Assembly: GCA_900163555.1 (NCBI GenBank)
Contig: FUHX01000020.1
Location: 1 to 64,000 of the forward strand
Reading direction: 5' to 3'
Length of the DNA stretch: 64,000 nucleotides
DNA from: Actinomycetales bacterium JB111
Lineage (GTDB): Bacteria; Actinomycetota; Actinomycetes; Actinomycetales; Actinomycetaceae
Positions 35,367-42,964 of the stretch are shown piece after piece. Numbering within the stretch: the stretch's first letter is position 1; the number at the start of each line of letters is the position of its first letter. Position numbers and translations under genes: made by a program. A model generated the notes under the pieces. The model saw nothing but the letters and a program-made list of their open reading frames with translations, did no database searches and was not told where the DNA came from.

Positions 35367-36608
35367 TCAGTTCCTTCCTCGAAGCCTGTCCCATGCGCCT
35401 CTGGCACGGTTGGCGGTCATCTGGGCCATGAGCGTCAGGGCGCTCGTGGGCTTGATCTCGGCGGCCTCCTCACCGCGCGCGGTGGCGTCCAGCGCGGCGG
35501 TGAACTGGCCGAACATCTCCTTGCTCACGTCGTTGGCGAGCGAGCGTCCGAACTGGGCGATGCGCCCCGTCATGTGCAGGTCGGCCTCGGCGTGGATCGC
35601 GCTCCCGGTGCCCTGCGGGTCGACCGTGATGCGCACGTCCGCCTGGACGTTGCCGCCGCCCGCGTCGGCCGCCTGGGCGAGCGCGCGGATGGTGCGGGTC
35701 TCCTCGTCCCGGGTCACCACGTGGATGTCCCCGAGGAAGGCGAGCTTGACCGGCCCGAGCGCGACCCGGATCCGCCCCTTGTAGGTGTCGTCCCCGAAGT
35801 CGGCGACGAGCTCGGCTCCGGGCAGGCATCGCGCGAGACGCTCGGTGTCGGACATGACGACCCACAGCTCGTCCGGGGTCGCCTCGACCTCCTGGTCGAC
35901 CGTGACCGCGACCGTGGGCTCGGTGCTCGGCATCCGGATCTCGGCCACGCCCCGGTGCTCGTCGTCGCCGGTCCCCGAGCCACCCGCCGACGGCCCGCCG
36001 ATCGAGTCGCGCGGGAGCAGGGCGCCGGACGCGCAGTTACGTGGCGGGGGGACGCCGTCGGGGTTCTTCTCGGCGACCTCGCCGACCGCGTCCATGATGT
36101 TCCGGTACCCCGTGCACCGGCACAGGACGCCGGACATCTGCTCCGGCAGCTCCTCGGGCGCGATGCCCGGCTCCTTGTCGAGCAGGTCGTACGCGCTCAT
36201 GAGCTGGCCCGGCGTGCAGAACCCGCACTGCAGGGCGTGGTGGCGGGAGAAGGACTCCTGCAGCGGGTGGAGGTCGTCGGGCTTCCCGAGCCCCTCCACC
36301 GTCATGATCTCGGCGCCCTCCATCTGGCAGGCCAGCAGCAGGCAGGCGCGGGCCGCGTCGCCGTCGACGATCACGGTGCACATCCCGCACACGCCGTGCT
36401 CGCAGCCGACGTGGGTACCGGTGAGCCCGAGGTGGTCGCGCAGGGCGTCGGACAGGGTCACGCGCGGCGCGACGTCCACGCTCGCGGGGCGGCCGTTGAC
36501 CGTGAAGCTCACGGTGACGGTCTCCTCGGCCCCGACGCGGAGCGTCTCCTGCGACTCCTCGTCCTGGCGCGGGCCGCGCCCGCGGAACAGCCCGAGCAGC
36601 GTGCTCAT
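35367..36608 (-). CDS. molybdenum hydroxylase [2Fe-2S] subunit fused to a CoxG-like domain
   Basis: This 413-residue protein combines two things normally on separate genes. Residues 30-185 are the small subunit of a xanthine dehydrogenase/CO dehydrogenase-family enzyme: plant-type cluster Cys69, 74, 77 and 89 (GCEHGVCGMC) and the second cluster Cys128, 131, 163 and 165 (CGFC, CRCTGY). A Gly/Ser/Asp-rich linker leads to residues 215-413, a CoxG/SRPBCC domain (DELWVVMSDTERLARCLPGA) thought in CO oxidisers to anchor the enzyme to the membrane. There is also a 30-residue N-terminal extension. The gene starts within the FAD-subunit stop (ATGA overlap). Confidence 0.88.
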   Translation of the reverse strand: MSTLLGLFRGRGPRQDEESQETLRVGAEETVTVSFTVNGRPASVDVAPRVTLSDALRDHLGLTGTHVGCEHGVCGMCTVIVDGDAARACLLLACQMEGAEIMTVEGLGKPDDLHPLQESFSRHHALQCGFCTPGQLMSAYDLLDKEPGIAPEELPEQMSGVLCRCTGYRNIMDAVGEVAEKNPDGVPPPRNCASGALLPRDSIGGPSAGGSGTGDDEHRGVAEIRMPSTEPTVAVTVDQEVEATPDELWVVMSDTERLARCLPGAELVADFGDDTYKGRIRVALGPVKLAFLGDIHVVTRDEETRTIRALAQAADAGGGNVQADVRITVDPQGTGSAIHAEADLHMTGRIAQFGRSLANDVSKEMFGQFTAALDATARGEEAAEIKPTSALTLMAQMTANRARGAWDRLRGRN

Positions 36609-37507
36609 GACGTCCTCCTCGACTGGCTGGCGACGTAGGCGCGGACCAGCTCGCGTGCCGCGAGCGTGGCGATGAGCCGACGTCGGTAGGCGGGCGACCC
36701 GCTCGGGTCGCCCTCGGTGGTGACCACGTCCGCGGCCATGTCCTCGGTGGCCTCGCGGAGGTGCGTGGCGAGGGCGGAGGCGTCCGGCCCGGCGGCGGCG
36801 ACGGCCGCCTTCAGCTTCTCGGGCAGCTCCCGGCGCTGCGGGCGGTCGGAGACCCCGAAGCTGGTGACGGTCGCGCGGACCGGTTCCGTCCCGTCCGAGC
36901 GGACGGCGACAGCGACGCCGGCGAGCGCGAAGTCCCCGTGCCGGCGGGCGATCTCCCCGAACCCGAACCCCTCCCCCTCCTGAGGGCGAGGGAACCGGAC
37001 CGAGGTGATGAGGTCGCAGGGTCCGAGCGCGGTTGCCATGGCGCCGGTGAAGAACTCCGTGGCCGGGATCTGCCGCCGGCCGTCGGGGCCGGCGACGTCG
37101 ATCGTCGCACCGAGACACGTCGCGACGGCGGGCAGCTCCGCCGACGGGTCGGCGTGCGCGAGCGACCCGCAGACGGTGCCCCGGCTGCGGATCTCCCGGT
37201 GCCCGATCCACGGCAGCGCCTGGCTGAGCAGCGGGACGGCCCCGCGGTGCTCGCGCTCCACGCGCCGTTGCCGGATGCCGGCGCCGATGCGGAGCTCGCC
37301 GTCGACGACGCCGACCTGGCGCAGCTCGTCCACCGAGGTGATGTCGACGAGGGTCGCGGCCCGGCCCAGGCGCATCGCGAGGACGGGGACGAGCGACTGA
37401 CCGCCGGCGATGACCTTGCCGCCACCCGCCGCGTCCGCTGCGGCGAGCTCGGCGACGACGTCCCGAATCCTCGTCGGTCGGACGTACGCGAAGGGGGCGG
37501 CCTTCAC
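36605..37507 (-). CDS. molybdenum hydroxylase FAD-binding subunit (CoxM-like)
   Basis: This 300-residue medium subunit passes electrons from the iron-sulfur clusters to an external acceptor through FAD. The FAD pyrophosphate loops are KVIAGGQSLVPVLAMR (about 31-46) and RGTVCGSLAHADPSAELP (about 109-126, with Cys replacing a usual Gly). No extra four-cysteine cluster insert is present, which argues against the 4-hydroxybenzoyl-CoA reductase type. It lies between the hydratase gene and the [2Fe-2S]-CoxG gene. Confidence 0.9.
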   Translation of the reverse strand: MKAAPFAYVRPTRIRDVVAELAAADAAGGGKVIAGGQSLVPVLAMRLGRAATLVDITSVDELRQVGVVDGELRIGAGIRQRRVEREHRGAVPLLSQALPWIGHREIRSRGTVCGSLAHADPSAELPAVATCLGATIDVAGPDGRRQIPATEFFTGAMATALGPCDLITSVRFPRPQEGEGFGFGEIARRHGDFALAGVAVAVRSDGTEPVRATVTSFGVSDRPQRRELPEKLKAAVAAAGPDASALATHLREATEDMAADVVTTEGDPSGSPAYRRRLIATLAARELVRAYVASQSRRTS

Positions 37508-37508
37508 G

Positions 37509-38288
37509 TCAGCGGCCCTCGAACTTCGGGGCGCGCTTCTCGGTGAACGCCGCGACGCCCTCGGCGAAGTCGTGGGTGGCTCGCAGCAGCGAGTAGGACT
37601 TGCGCTCGAGCTCGATGCCGGTCGCCAGGGGGCCGTCGACGCCGCGGTCGAGGACCTCCTTGGCGGTGCGCAGCGCGACCGGCGAGTACCCGAGCAGGGT
37701 GCCGACGACGCGCTCGACCTCGGCCTCGAGGCCCTCGCGGTCCTCGGACACCGAGGCGACCAGGCCCCAGTCCAGCGCCTGGGTGGCCTGGATCCGCTCG
37801 GCGGTGAGGATGTGGTACTTCGCGCGGGACAGGCCGATGAGGCGCGCGAGGCGCTGAGTGCCGCCGGACCCGGGCATCATCCCGAGCCGCATCTCCGGCA
37901 GCGCGAACTCCGACCGCGCGGTCGCCAGGCGGATGTCCGTGGACAGGGCGAGCTCGAGCCCGACCCCGAAGCAGTAGCCGTCGACGGCGGTGATGACCGG
38001 CTTCGGCGAGCGTGCCGGGGCGGTCACGTCCTGGCCGAGGTCGGTGAGGTCGAAGGGCTCGACCTCCATGAAGCCGGCGATGTCGCCGCCCGAGGTGAAG
38101 TGCTCGCCGTCGCCACGGATGACCACGACGCGGATCGTGTCGTCGGCGTCGAGCTCGGCGAACCGCTCGGCCACCTGGGCCCGGGTCTCCATCGTGATGA
38201 TGTTGAAGCGGCCGTGGTCGATGGTCAGGTTGGCGACGCGGCCGTCGTGGCTGCGCTCGAGTCGGATCTCTCCGCCGGTCAGGGCCAT
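37509..38288 (-). CDS. enoyl-CoA hydratase/isomerase family protein
   Basis: This is a 259-residue crotonase-fold enzyme acting on CoA thioesters. The oxyanion-hole segments HFTSGGDIAGF and GYCFGVGLELALSTDIRLA are present. The residue aligned with the first catalytic Glu of hydratases lies in LPEMRLGMMPGSGGTQRL (Glu present), and the second position reads in the following helix. It may hydrate an enoyl-CoA such as a cinnamoyl-CoA or act as an isomerase or thioesterase. It sits between the large and medium molybdenum hydroxylase subunits, an unusual place, suggesting that CoA esters and the hydroxylase belong to one pathway. The start ATG at 38288 has AAGGA upstream. Confidence 0.88.
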   Translation of the reverse strand: MALTGGEIRLERSHDGRVANLTIDHGRFNIITMETRAQVAERFAELDADDTIRVVVIRGDGEHFTSGGDIAGFMEVEPFDLTDLGQDVTAPARSPKPVITAVDGYCFGVGLELALSTDIRLATARSEFALPEMRLGMMPGSGGTQRLARLIGLSRAKYHILTAERIQATQALDWGLVASVSEDREGLEAEVERVVGTLLGYSPVALRTAKEVLDRGVDGPLATGIELERKSYSLLRATHDFAEGVAAFTEKRAPKFEGR

Positions 38289-38338
38289 GGTTGCTCGTTC
38301 CTTGTCGTTGGGTGGTCGGGTTCGTGCGCGGGGCGTGC

Positions 38339-40768
38339 TCAGGACGCCCGGTGCAGGAGGTCGTGGATGACGTTCCCGTGCAGGGGCAGCTTGGTGATCT
38401 CGACGTCGTGGGCGGACAGGGCGTCCTCCACCGCGTTGGCGATCGCCACGGGGAAGCTCATCGAGCTCCCCTCGCCGGACCCCTTGGCCCCGAGGCGCGT
38501 GACGGGTGAGGGGCTCACGATCCGCATCCCGTCCAACGGGAAGATCGACTCCGCCGAGGTGGGCACGAGGTAGTCCATGAACGTCGACGTCGGCTGGCCG
38601 GCGTCCGTGTACGCCATCTCCTCGTACATGGCGCCACCGAGCCCGTGCACGACGGCGCCGTGCACCTGCCCCTCGATGAGCAGCGGGTTGAGCACCGTAC
38701 CGGCGTCGTGCACCGCGGTGACCTTCTCGATGGAGATCTCGTACGTGTCGGGATCGATGCGGACGGACACCAGCTCGGCGACCATGCCGTAGCACAGCGA
38801 GGAGTTGACCTGGTCGGTCCGCGACGGCGCCTTGGCCTCCGGCGGCGTGAACGCCGCCTCGGCGTACAGGCTCGCCTCGACGCCGTCGGGCAGTGCGCCC
38901 GGGTCCCAGTGCATGAGTCCGGCCGCGTGCCGGAACTTCACGTTCCGCTCCGGCTCGGCCGCCACCCGGACGAGGCCGTCGACGAGCTCGAGCTCCGACG
39001 GATCGGCGCCCAGAAGGACGGACGCCGAGACGGTGATGGAGGACCGGATGCGGTCGCAGGCCTCGACGATCGCCGAGGTGAGCAGCGGGGAGAACCGGGA
39101 GGAGTAGCTGCCGGAGGTGACGGTCCACGGCGTCGAGGTGGTGTCCATCTCCACGCTCGCGCGGACCTGCTCCAGCGGCAGTCCGAGCTGGTCGGCCACG
39201 ACCTGCCGGGCGACGGTCGCGTGCCCCTGCCCCTGCGGGACCGTGCCGAGCAGCACCGTGACCACGCCGAGGAGGTCGACGCTGATGCGGACGTGCTCGG
39301 TGGAGCCGGACTTGTCCCGGCCGGGCGGGCGCTTGTCGGCCGGGGTGGCCAGGCCGACGTACCCGATGTTCGTCGCCGAGGGCTCGACGATGAACGCCAG
39401 CCCCGAGCCGACGAGTTCGCCGCGCGCCCGGGCCTCGGCCTGCGAGGCCTTGAGCTCCGCGTAGCCTGCGGACTCCTTGATCATCTGAAGCGCACGCGGA
39501 TAGTCCCCGGAGTCGTAGATGCCCCCGGTCGGCGTCGCGTACGGGAAGGCGTCGGCGGCGATGAGGTTGCGCTGGCGCAGCTCGAGGGGGTCGGCGCCGA
39601 GCGTGCGGGCGATCTTGTCCATCATCCGCTCGAGGCCGAAGTACAGCTGCTGTCCGCCGAACCCCCGGTTCAGGCCGGTCGGCGCCTTGTTCGTCACGAC
39701 GGCGCGCGAGCGCAGCCGGACCGACTGCACGCGGTACGCGCCGGTGATGTTGCCGAAGCAGCGGTACAGGGTGGCGGGCTCCGGCGGACGCAGGTAGGCC
39801 CCGACGTTCTCCTGGAAGTCGATGTCGAACGCCAGGACGATGCCGTCGGCGTCGACGGCCGCCTTCCAGTCCATGAGGCGGTCCGACCCGGCCGAGGAGG
39901 CGAGGAGGTGCTCGATGCGGTCCTCGGTCCAGCGCACGGGGCGGCCCGCGTGCTTGCTCGCCAGCGCCATGAGCGCGATGTAGGGGTAGATGCCGGCCTT
40001 GATCCCGAAGCTGCCGCCGTTGTCCTTCGGGACCACCAGGCGCAGCTGCGAGGGACCGATGCCGAGCGCGCCGGCGAGGACCGGCACCATCGAGAAGGGG
40101 CCGTGGAAGTTCGAGTAGGCGGTGATCTGCGGGCCGGAGGCGTCCTCCTGCCAGTCCGCCACCACGGCGTAGCACTCCATCGGCGTGGAGGAATACCTCG
40201 GGAAGCTGTACGAGCCCTCGATCACGTGGGCGGCGTTCGTGAAGGCCTCCTCCGGGTCGCCGAAGGTGAACGTGCGGTCGCTCGCGATGTTGGACTCCGC
40301 CGTGTCGTGCAACCGGGGCGCGTCCGGCTCCATCGCCGCGGCCGTGTCCACGACCGACGGGAGGAGCTCGTACTCGACCCGGACGGACTCGGCCGCGTCC
40401 TCGGCCGTGTACCGGTCCGTCGCCACGACGACGGCGACCGGTTCACCCACGAACCGCACCTTGTCCGTGCCCGTCGGGTAGTACGGCATGGGCGTCTGCA
40501 GGGACAGCGGGAACGGCCGCAGCGCGGCCGTCACCTCGTCCGGGCCGATGACGGCCGCGACACCGGGGTGCGCGCGGGCCCTGTCGAGGTCGACGGAGAC
40601 GATCCGCGCGTGCGGGTGCGGGCTGCGGACGATCGCCGCGTGCAGCGTGCCGGGCAGCGGGCTGAGGTCGTCGAGGAAGGTCCCTCGACCGGTGAGCAGC
40701 GCGGGGTCCTCGATGCGTGCGAGCGCCTGACCGACGAACCGGTCGGGCGCAGACGTGCCCTCATCCAT
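38339..40768 (-). CDS. molybdenum hydroxylase large subunit (xanthine dehydrogenase family, CoxL-like)
   Basis: This 809-residue subunit binds molybdopterin cytosine dinucleotide and carries the active site. Family landmarks are GRGTFLDDL at the start, the PKDNGGSFGIKAGIYPY cofactor segment, and the catalytic Glu766 in GAKGSGEGSS. The active-site loop reads APTGLNRGFGGQQ, so the AYxCSFR motif with the Cys-bound copper of true form I CO dehydrogenase is absent. This is therefore a hydroxylase of an unknown aromatic, heterocyclic or aldehyde substrate. It is the first gene of the leftward run and is divergent from padR. No coxD/E/F or XdhC-type maturation gene is in the window. Confidence 0.9.
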   Translation of the reverse strand: MDEGTSAPDRFVGQALARIEDPALLTGRGTFLDDLSPLPGTLHAAIVRSPHPHARIVSVDLDRARAHPGVAAVIGPDEVTAALRPFPLSLQTPMPYYPTGTDKVRFVGEPVAVVVATDRYTAEDAAESVRVEYELLPSVVDTAAAMEPDAPRLHDTAESNIASDRTFTFGDPEEAFTNAAHVIEGSYSFPRYSSTPMECYAVVADWQEDASGPQITAYSNFHGPFSMVPVLAGALGIGPSQLRLVVPKDNGGSFGIKAGIYPYIALMALASKHAGRPVRWTEDRIEHLLASSAGSDRLMDWKAAVDADGIVLAFDIDFQENVGAYLRPPEPATLYRCFGNITGAYRVQSVRLRSRAVVTNKAPTGLNRGFGGQQLYFGLERMMDKIARTLGADPLELRQRNLIAADAFPYATPTGGIYDSGDYPRALQMIKESAGYAELKASQAEARARGELVGSGLAFIVEPSATNIGYVGLATPADKRPPGRDKSGSTEHVRISVDLLGVVTVLLGTVPQGQGHATVARQVVADQLGLPLEQVRASVEMDTTSTPWTVTSGSYSSRFSPLLTSAIVEACDRIRSSITVSASVLLGADPSELELVDGLVRVAAEPERNVKFRHAAGLMHWDPGALPDGVEASLYAEAAFTPPEAKAPSRTDQVNSSLCYGMVAELVSVRIDPDTYEISIEKVTAVHDAGTVLNPLLIEGQVHGAVVHGLGGAMYEEMAYTDAGQPTSTFMDYLVPTSAESIFPLDGMRIVSPSPVTRLGAKGSGEGSSMSFPVAIANAVEDALSAHDVEITKLPLHGNVIHDLLHRAS

Positions 40769-40823
40769 CCGAAGCCTCCCCAGGCGACGCCTTCATCATG
40801 CCTTTCGGATGCTCTGTTACGGA

Positions 40824-40840
40824 CCATCCGTGATGGATGG
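40824..40840. promoter_or_regulatory. CCATCC-GTGAT-GGATGG palindrome (candidate PadR operator)
   Basis: A perfect 6-5-6 inverted repeat lies between the divergent hydroxylase and padR genes, seven bases before a TAATGT hexamer (40847-40852) that may be the padR -10. A PadR dimer bound here could block both promoters. Confidence 0.5.
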
Positions 40841-40864
40841 AGACGTTAATGTAGCGTCGGCCCC

Positions 40865-41404
40865 ATGTCAATGCTCCGCCTGTCGACCACGTCCTACGTC
40901 GTCCTCGGACTGATCGGCCTGCGCGGGCCCTCGACCAGTTACGACCTCAAGCGCGCCATCGGTCGGTCGGTCGGCTACTTCTGGCCCTTCCCCCACGCAC
41001 AGCTGTACTCCGAGCCGCGCCGCCTCGCGGAGGGCGGTCTTCTGGAGGTCACCGCCGAGGAGTCAGGCAGGCGCAGGCAGACCTTCAGCCTCACCGAGCT
41101 GGGCGAGCAGCGGCTCAAGGAGTGGTTGTCCGAGCCGTCGACCGACCCCATGCAGATCCGCGACGTCGCGGAGCTCAAGCTCTTCCTCGCCGAGCTCTCC
41201 ACGCCGGAGGACACGCTCACACTGGCCCGCGAGCAGGTGAACCAGCACGCGGCCCGGATCGCGATCTACGACTCGATCATGGAGCGCTACTCCGAGCTCG
41301 ACCCGGTCGCCGCCCGCCTCGTGCCCGTCCGCCTCGGCCTGAAGATCGAACACGCGGCGCACGAGTTCTGGCAGGAGCTCGTCGAGGAGATGGAGCACCG
41401 ATGA
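40865..41404 (+). CDS. PadR family transcriptional regulator
   Basis: This 179-residue protein has a winged-helix domain (residues 8-85: SYVVLGLIGLRGPSTSYDLK, then YSEPRRLAEGGLLEV and RRRQTFSLTELG) and a helical dimerisation region (PadR-like C-terminal, about 95-175). PadR proteins often repress phenolic-acid or detoxification genes and release DNA when a small ligand binds. Its position divergent from the hydroxylase suggests it controls the leftward catabolic genes and itself. An in-frame ATG two codons later is an alternative start. Four-base overlap with the next gene. Confidence 0.92.
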   Translation: MSMLRLSTTSYVVLGLIGLRGPSTSYDLKRAIGRSVGYFWPFPHAQLYSEPRRLAEGGLLEVTAEESGRRRQTFSLTELGEQRLKEWLSEPSTDPMQIRDVAELKLFLAELSTPEDTLTLAREQVNQHAARIAIYDSIMERYSELDPVAARLVPVRLGLKIEHAAHEFWQELVEEMEHR

Positions 41405-42267
41405 GCGTGCGGACGGACCGCGCGGCGGGGTCCGCACCCGCGCCCGTGCTCACCCCGACGGGGATCTCCGTCACCACCTGGGACGACCGCAGACCCGACG
41501 ACGACCGAGAGCCCGGGGACGAACGCAGGCCCGACGACGAGCACGGCCCCGGGCATCGCCGCACCCCCGCCCTGCTCCTGCACTGCGACGCCTCGACCGG
41601 CGTCGGGGACTTCCGCGCCCAGCGACCGCTGGCGGAACGCCGGCCGCTGCACCTGCCCGACCGGCCCGGCTACGGCGCGAGCCCGCGGGTGCGCGTCGAC
41701 TTCGAGGCCGAGACCGACCACTACCTCCCGCTCCTCGAGGGCGGGGTCCACGTGGTCGGCCACTCGAACGGCGGCGTCGCGGCGATGATCCTCGCGGCCC
41801 GCGCGCCCGAGGCCGTCCGCTCGCTCACGCTCGTCGAGCCGCCCGCGTTCGGGATCACAGAGCACCCCGACGCCGTCACCACCCGCCGGCAGCTCGTCGA
41901 CCTGTGGGAGTCGGGAACCGAGGACGAGTTCGCCTTCTGGACCGCCTTCTCCACCCTCATCGGCGAGAAGCCCTGGCCCCGCCGGCCGCTCCCGGACACC
42001 CTCCTGCCGGGCGTGCGGGCGGCCATGGGCTCACGCGGACCGTGGGAGGCCCGCCCCGACTGGGCGACGCTACGGGCCGCCACCTTCCCGGTCCTCGTCA
42101 TCTCCGGCGGTCACCACGCGGGCTTCGAGGCCGTCGCGGACGCGATCGCCGAGCACACGGGTGGCGAAAGGCTCGTCCTGCCGGGCAGGCGCCACATGGT
42201 GCCCGCCGTCGGCGCGGCGTTCAACGACGCGGTCGAGGGGCACTGGTCGCGCGCCGAGCGGGACTGA
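41401..42267 (+). CDS. alpha/beta hydrolase with a charged low-complexity insert
   Basis: This 288-residue protein is of the alpha/beta-hydrolase fold, presumably an esterase or CoA/lactone hydrolase. The nucleophile Ser lies in VVGHSNGGVA and the catalytic His in LPGRRHMVPAV. The usual acid after the sixth strand is not obvious (ISGGHHAGFEA has His where Asp is expected). Residues about 28-56 are a run of Asp, Arg and Pro (RRPDDDREPGDERRPDDEH), encoded by imperfect short repeats and probably a surface loop. It is cotranscribed with padR by a four-base overlap, so it likely belongs to the same regulon. Confidence 0.82.
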   Translation: MSVRTDRAAGSAPAPVLTPTGISVTTWDDRRPDDDREPGDERRPDDEHGPGHRRTPALLLHCDASTGVGDFRAQRPLAERRPLHLPDRPGYGASPRVRVDFEAETDHYLPLLEGGVHVVGHSNGGVAAMILAARAPEAVRSLTLVEPPAFGITEHPDAVTTRRQLVDLWESGTEDEFAFWTAFSTLIGEKPWPRRPLPDTLLPGVRAAMGSRGPWEARPDWATLRAATFPVLVISGGHHAGFEAVADAIAEHTGGERLVLPGRRHMVPAVGAAFNDAVEGHWSRAERD

Positions 42268-42283
42268 CCGCCCCCTCCCGTCA

Positions 42284-42333
42284 TTCCGCATCTGCGGAAC
42301 TGTTTGCTCGTTATCTCCGCATGTGCCTATAGT
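42284..42333 (+). promoter_or_regulatory. moaC-mod promoter with palindromic operator
   Basis: TTGCTC (42304-42309) and TATAGT (42328-42333), 18 bp apart, make a good sigma70-type promoter. A perfect TTCCGCA-TC-TGCGGAA palindrome (42284-42299) lies upstream of the -35, and a partial copy TCCGCATGTGC (42316-42326) lies in the spacer, 31 bp on. A molybdate- or Moco-responsive repressor is the natural candidate; the motif does not match the E. coli ModE site. Confidence 0.55.
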
Positions 42334-42441
42334 TCGGTCCGTACCATCCGCACGACCCTCCTTGTTGACGCCTGCCCAACTCCCCGGCGAGCGTCCCGCG
42401 GGCCGGTCGCGCGGTTGGTGCAGCTGCGCACGACTCACAGA

Positions 42442-42927
42442 ATGGCCTCCATGGACGAACTCACCCACCTCCGCGCGGACGGCACCGCCTACATGGTCGA
42501 CGTGACCGCAAAGACCCCCACCGTTCGTGAGGCCACCGCGAGTGCCCGCGTGACCTGCGCACCCGAGACGCTCACCGCCCTCGCCGGCGGGACCGTACCC
42601 AAGGGCGACGTGTTCGCCGTCGCCCGCATCGCCGGCATCCAGGCGGCCAAGCGCACGCCCGAGCTCCTCCCCCTCGCGCACGTCATCGGCGTGCACGGCG
42701 CGAGCGTCGATCTCGCGATCGCCGACGACGGCGTGGACATCCGCGCGACAGTCCGGACCGCCGACCGCACCGGCGTCGAGATGGAGGCGCTGACGGCCGT
42801 GACCGTCGCGGCCCTCGCTGTCGTGGACATGGTCAAGGGCATCGACCGGACCGTCGCGATCGCGGACGCCCAGATCGTCGCCAAGTCCGGCGGTCGCTCC
42901 GGCGGCTGGACCCGCCCCGGGCACTGA
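42442..42927 (+). CDS. moaC: cyclic pyranopterin monophosphate synthase MoaC
   Basis: MoaC completes the first phase of molybdenum cofactor synthesis, converting the MoaA product to cyclic pyranopterin monophosphate in the cytosol. The 161-residue protein has all core motifs: AYMVDVTAKTPTVREA, KGDVFAVARIAGIQAAKRT, LLPLAHVIGVHGA and GVEMEALTAVTVAALAVVDMVKG with the catalytic Lys/Asp region. Two ATGs (42442 and 42451) compete and neither has a strong ribosome site; the first is used here. It leads the molybdate transport genes. No moaA, moaD or moaE is in the window. Confidence 0.93.
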   Translation: MASMDELTHLRADGTAYMVDVTAKTPTVREATASARVTCAPETLTALAGGTVPKGDVFAVARIAGIQAAKRTPELLPLAHVIGVHGASVDLAIADDGVDIRATVRTADRTGVEMEALTAVTVAALAVVDMVKGIDRTVAIADAQIVAKSGGRSGGWTRPGH

Positions 42928-42964
42928 CCTCTCGTATCCCCCACCCACCACGGAAGGGCACCGC

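Noticed and set aside
38339-40768. Aerobic CO dehydrogenase (coxL)
   Set aside because: The AYxCSFR active-site motif of form I enzymes is absent and no coxD/E/F genes are nearby, so only family membership is claimed.
36605-40768. 4-hydroxybenzoyl-CoA reductase
   Set aside because: The FAD subunit lacks the extra four-cysteine cluster that defines that enzyme.
22290-42267. Genomic island brought in by a mobile element
   Set aside because: No integrase, transposase, attachment repeat or clear base-composition shift was seen; the only tRNA (55808-55892) is not at its edge.
42340-42441. Moco riboswitch in the moaC leader
   Set aside because: The leader of about 100 bases shows no arrangement of paired elements that I can match to the Moco RNA motif; a palindromic operator explains control more simply.
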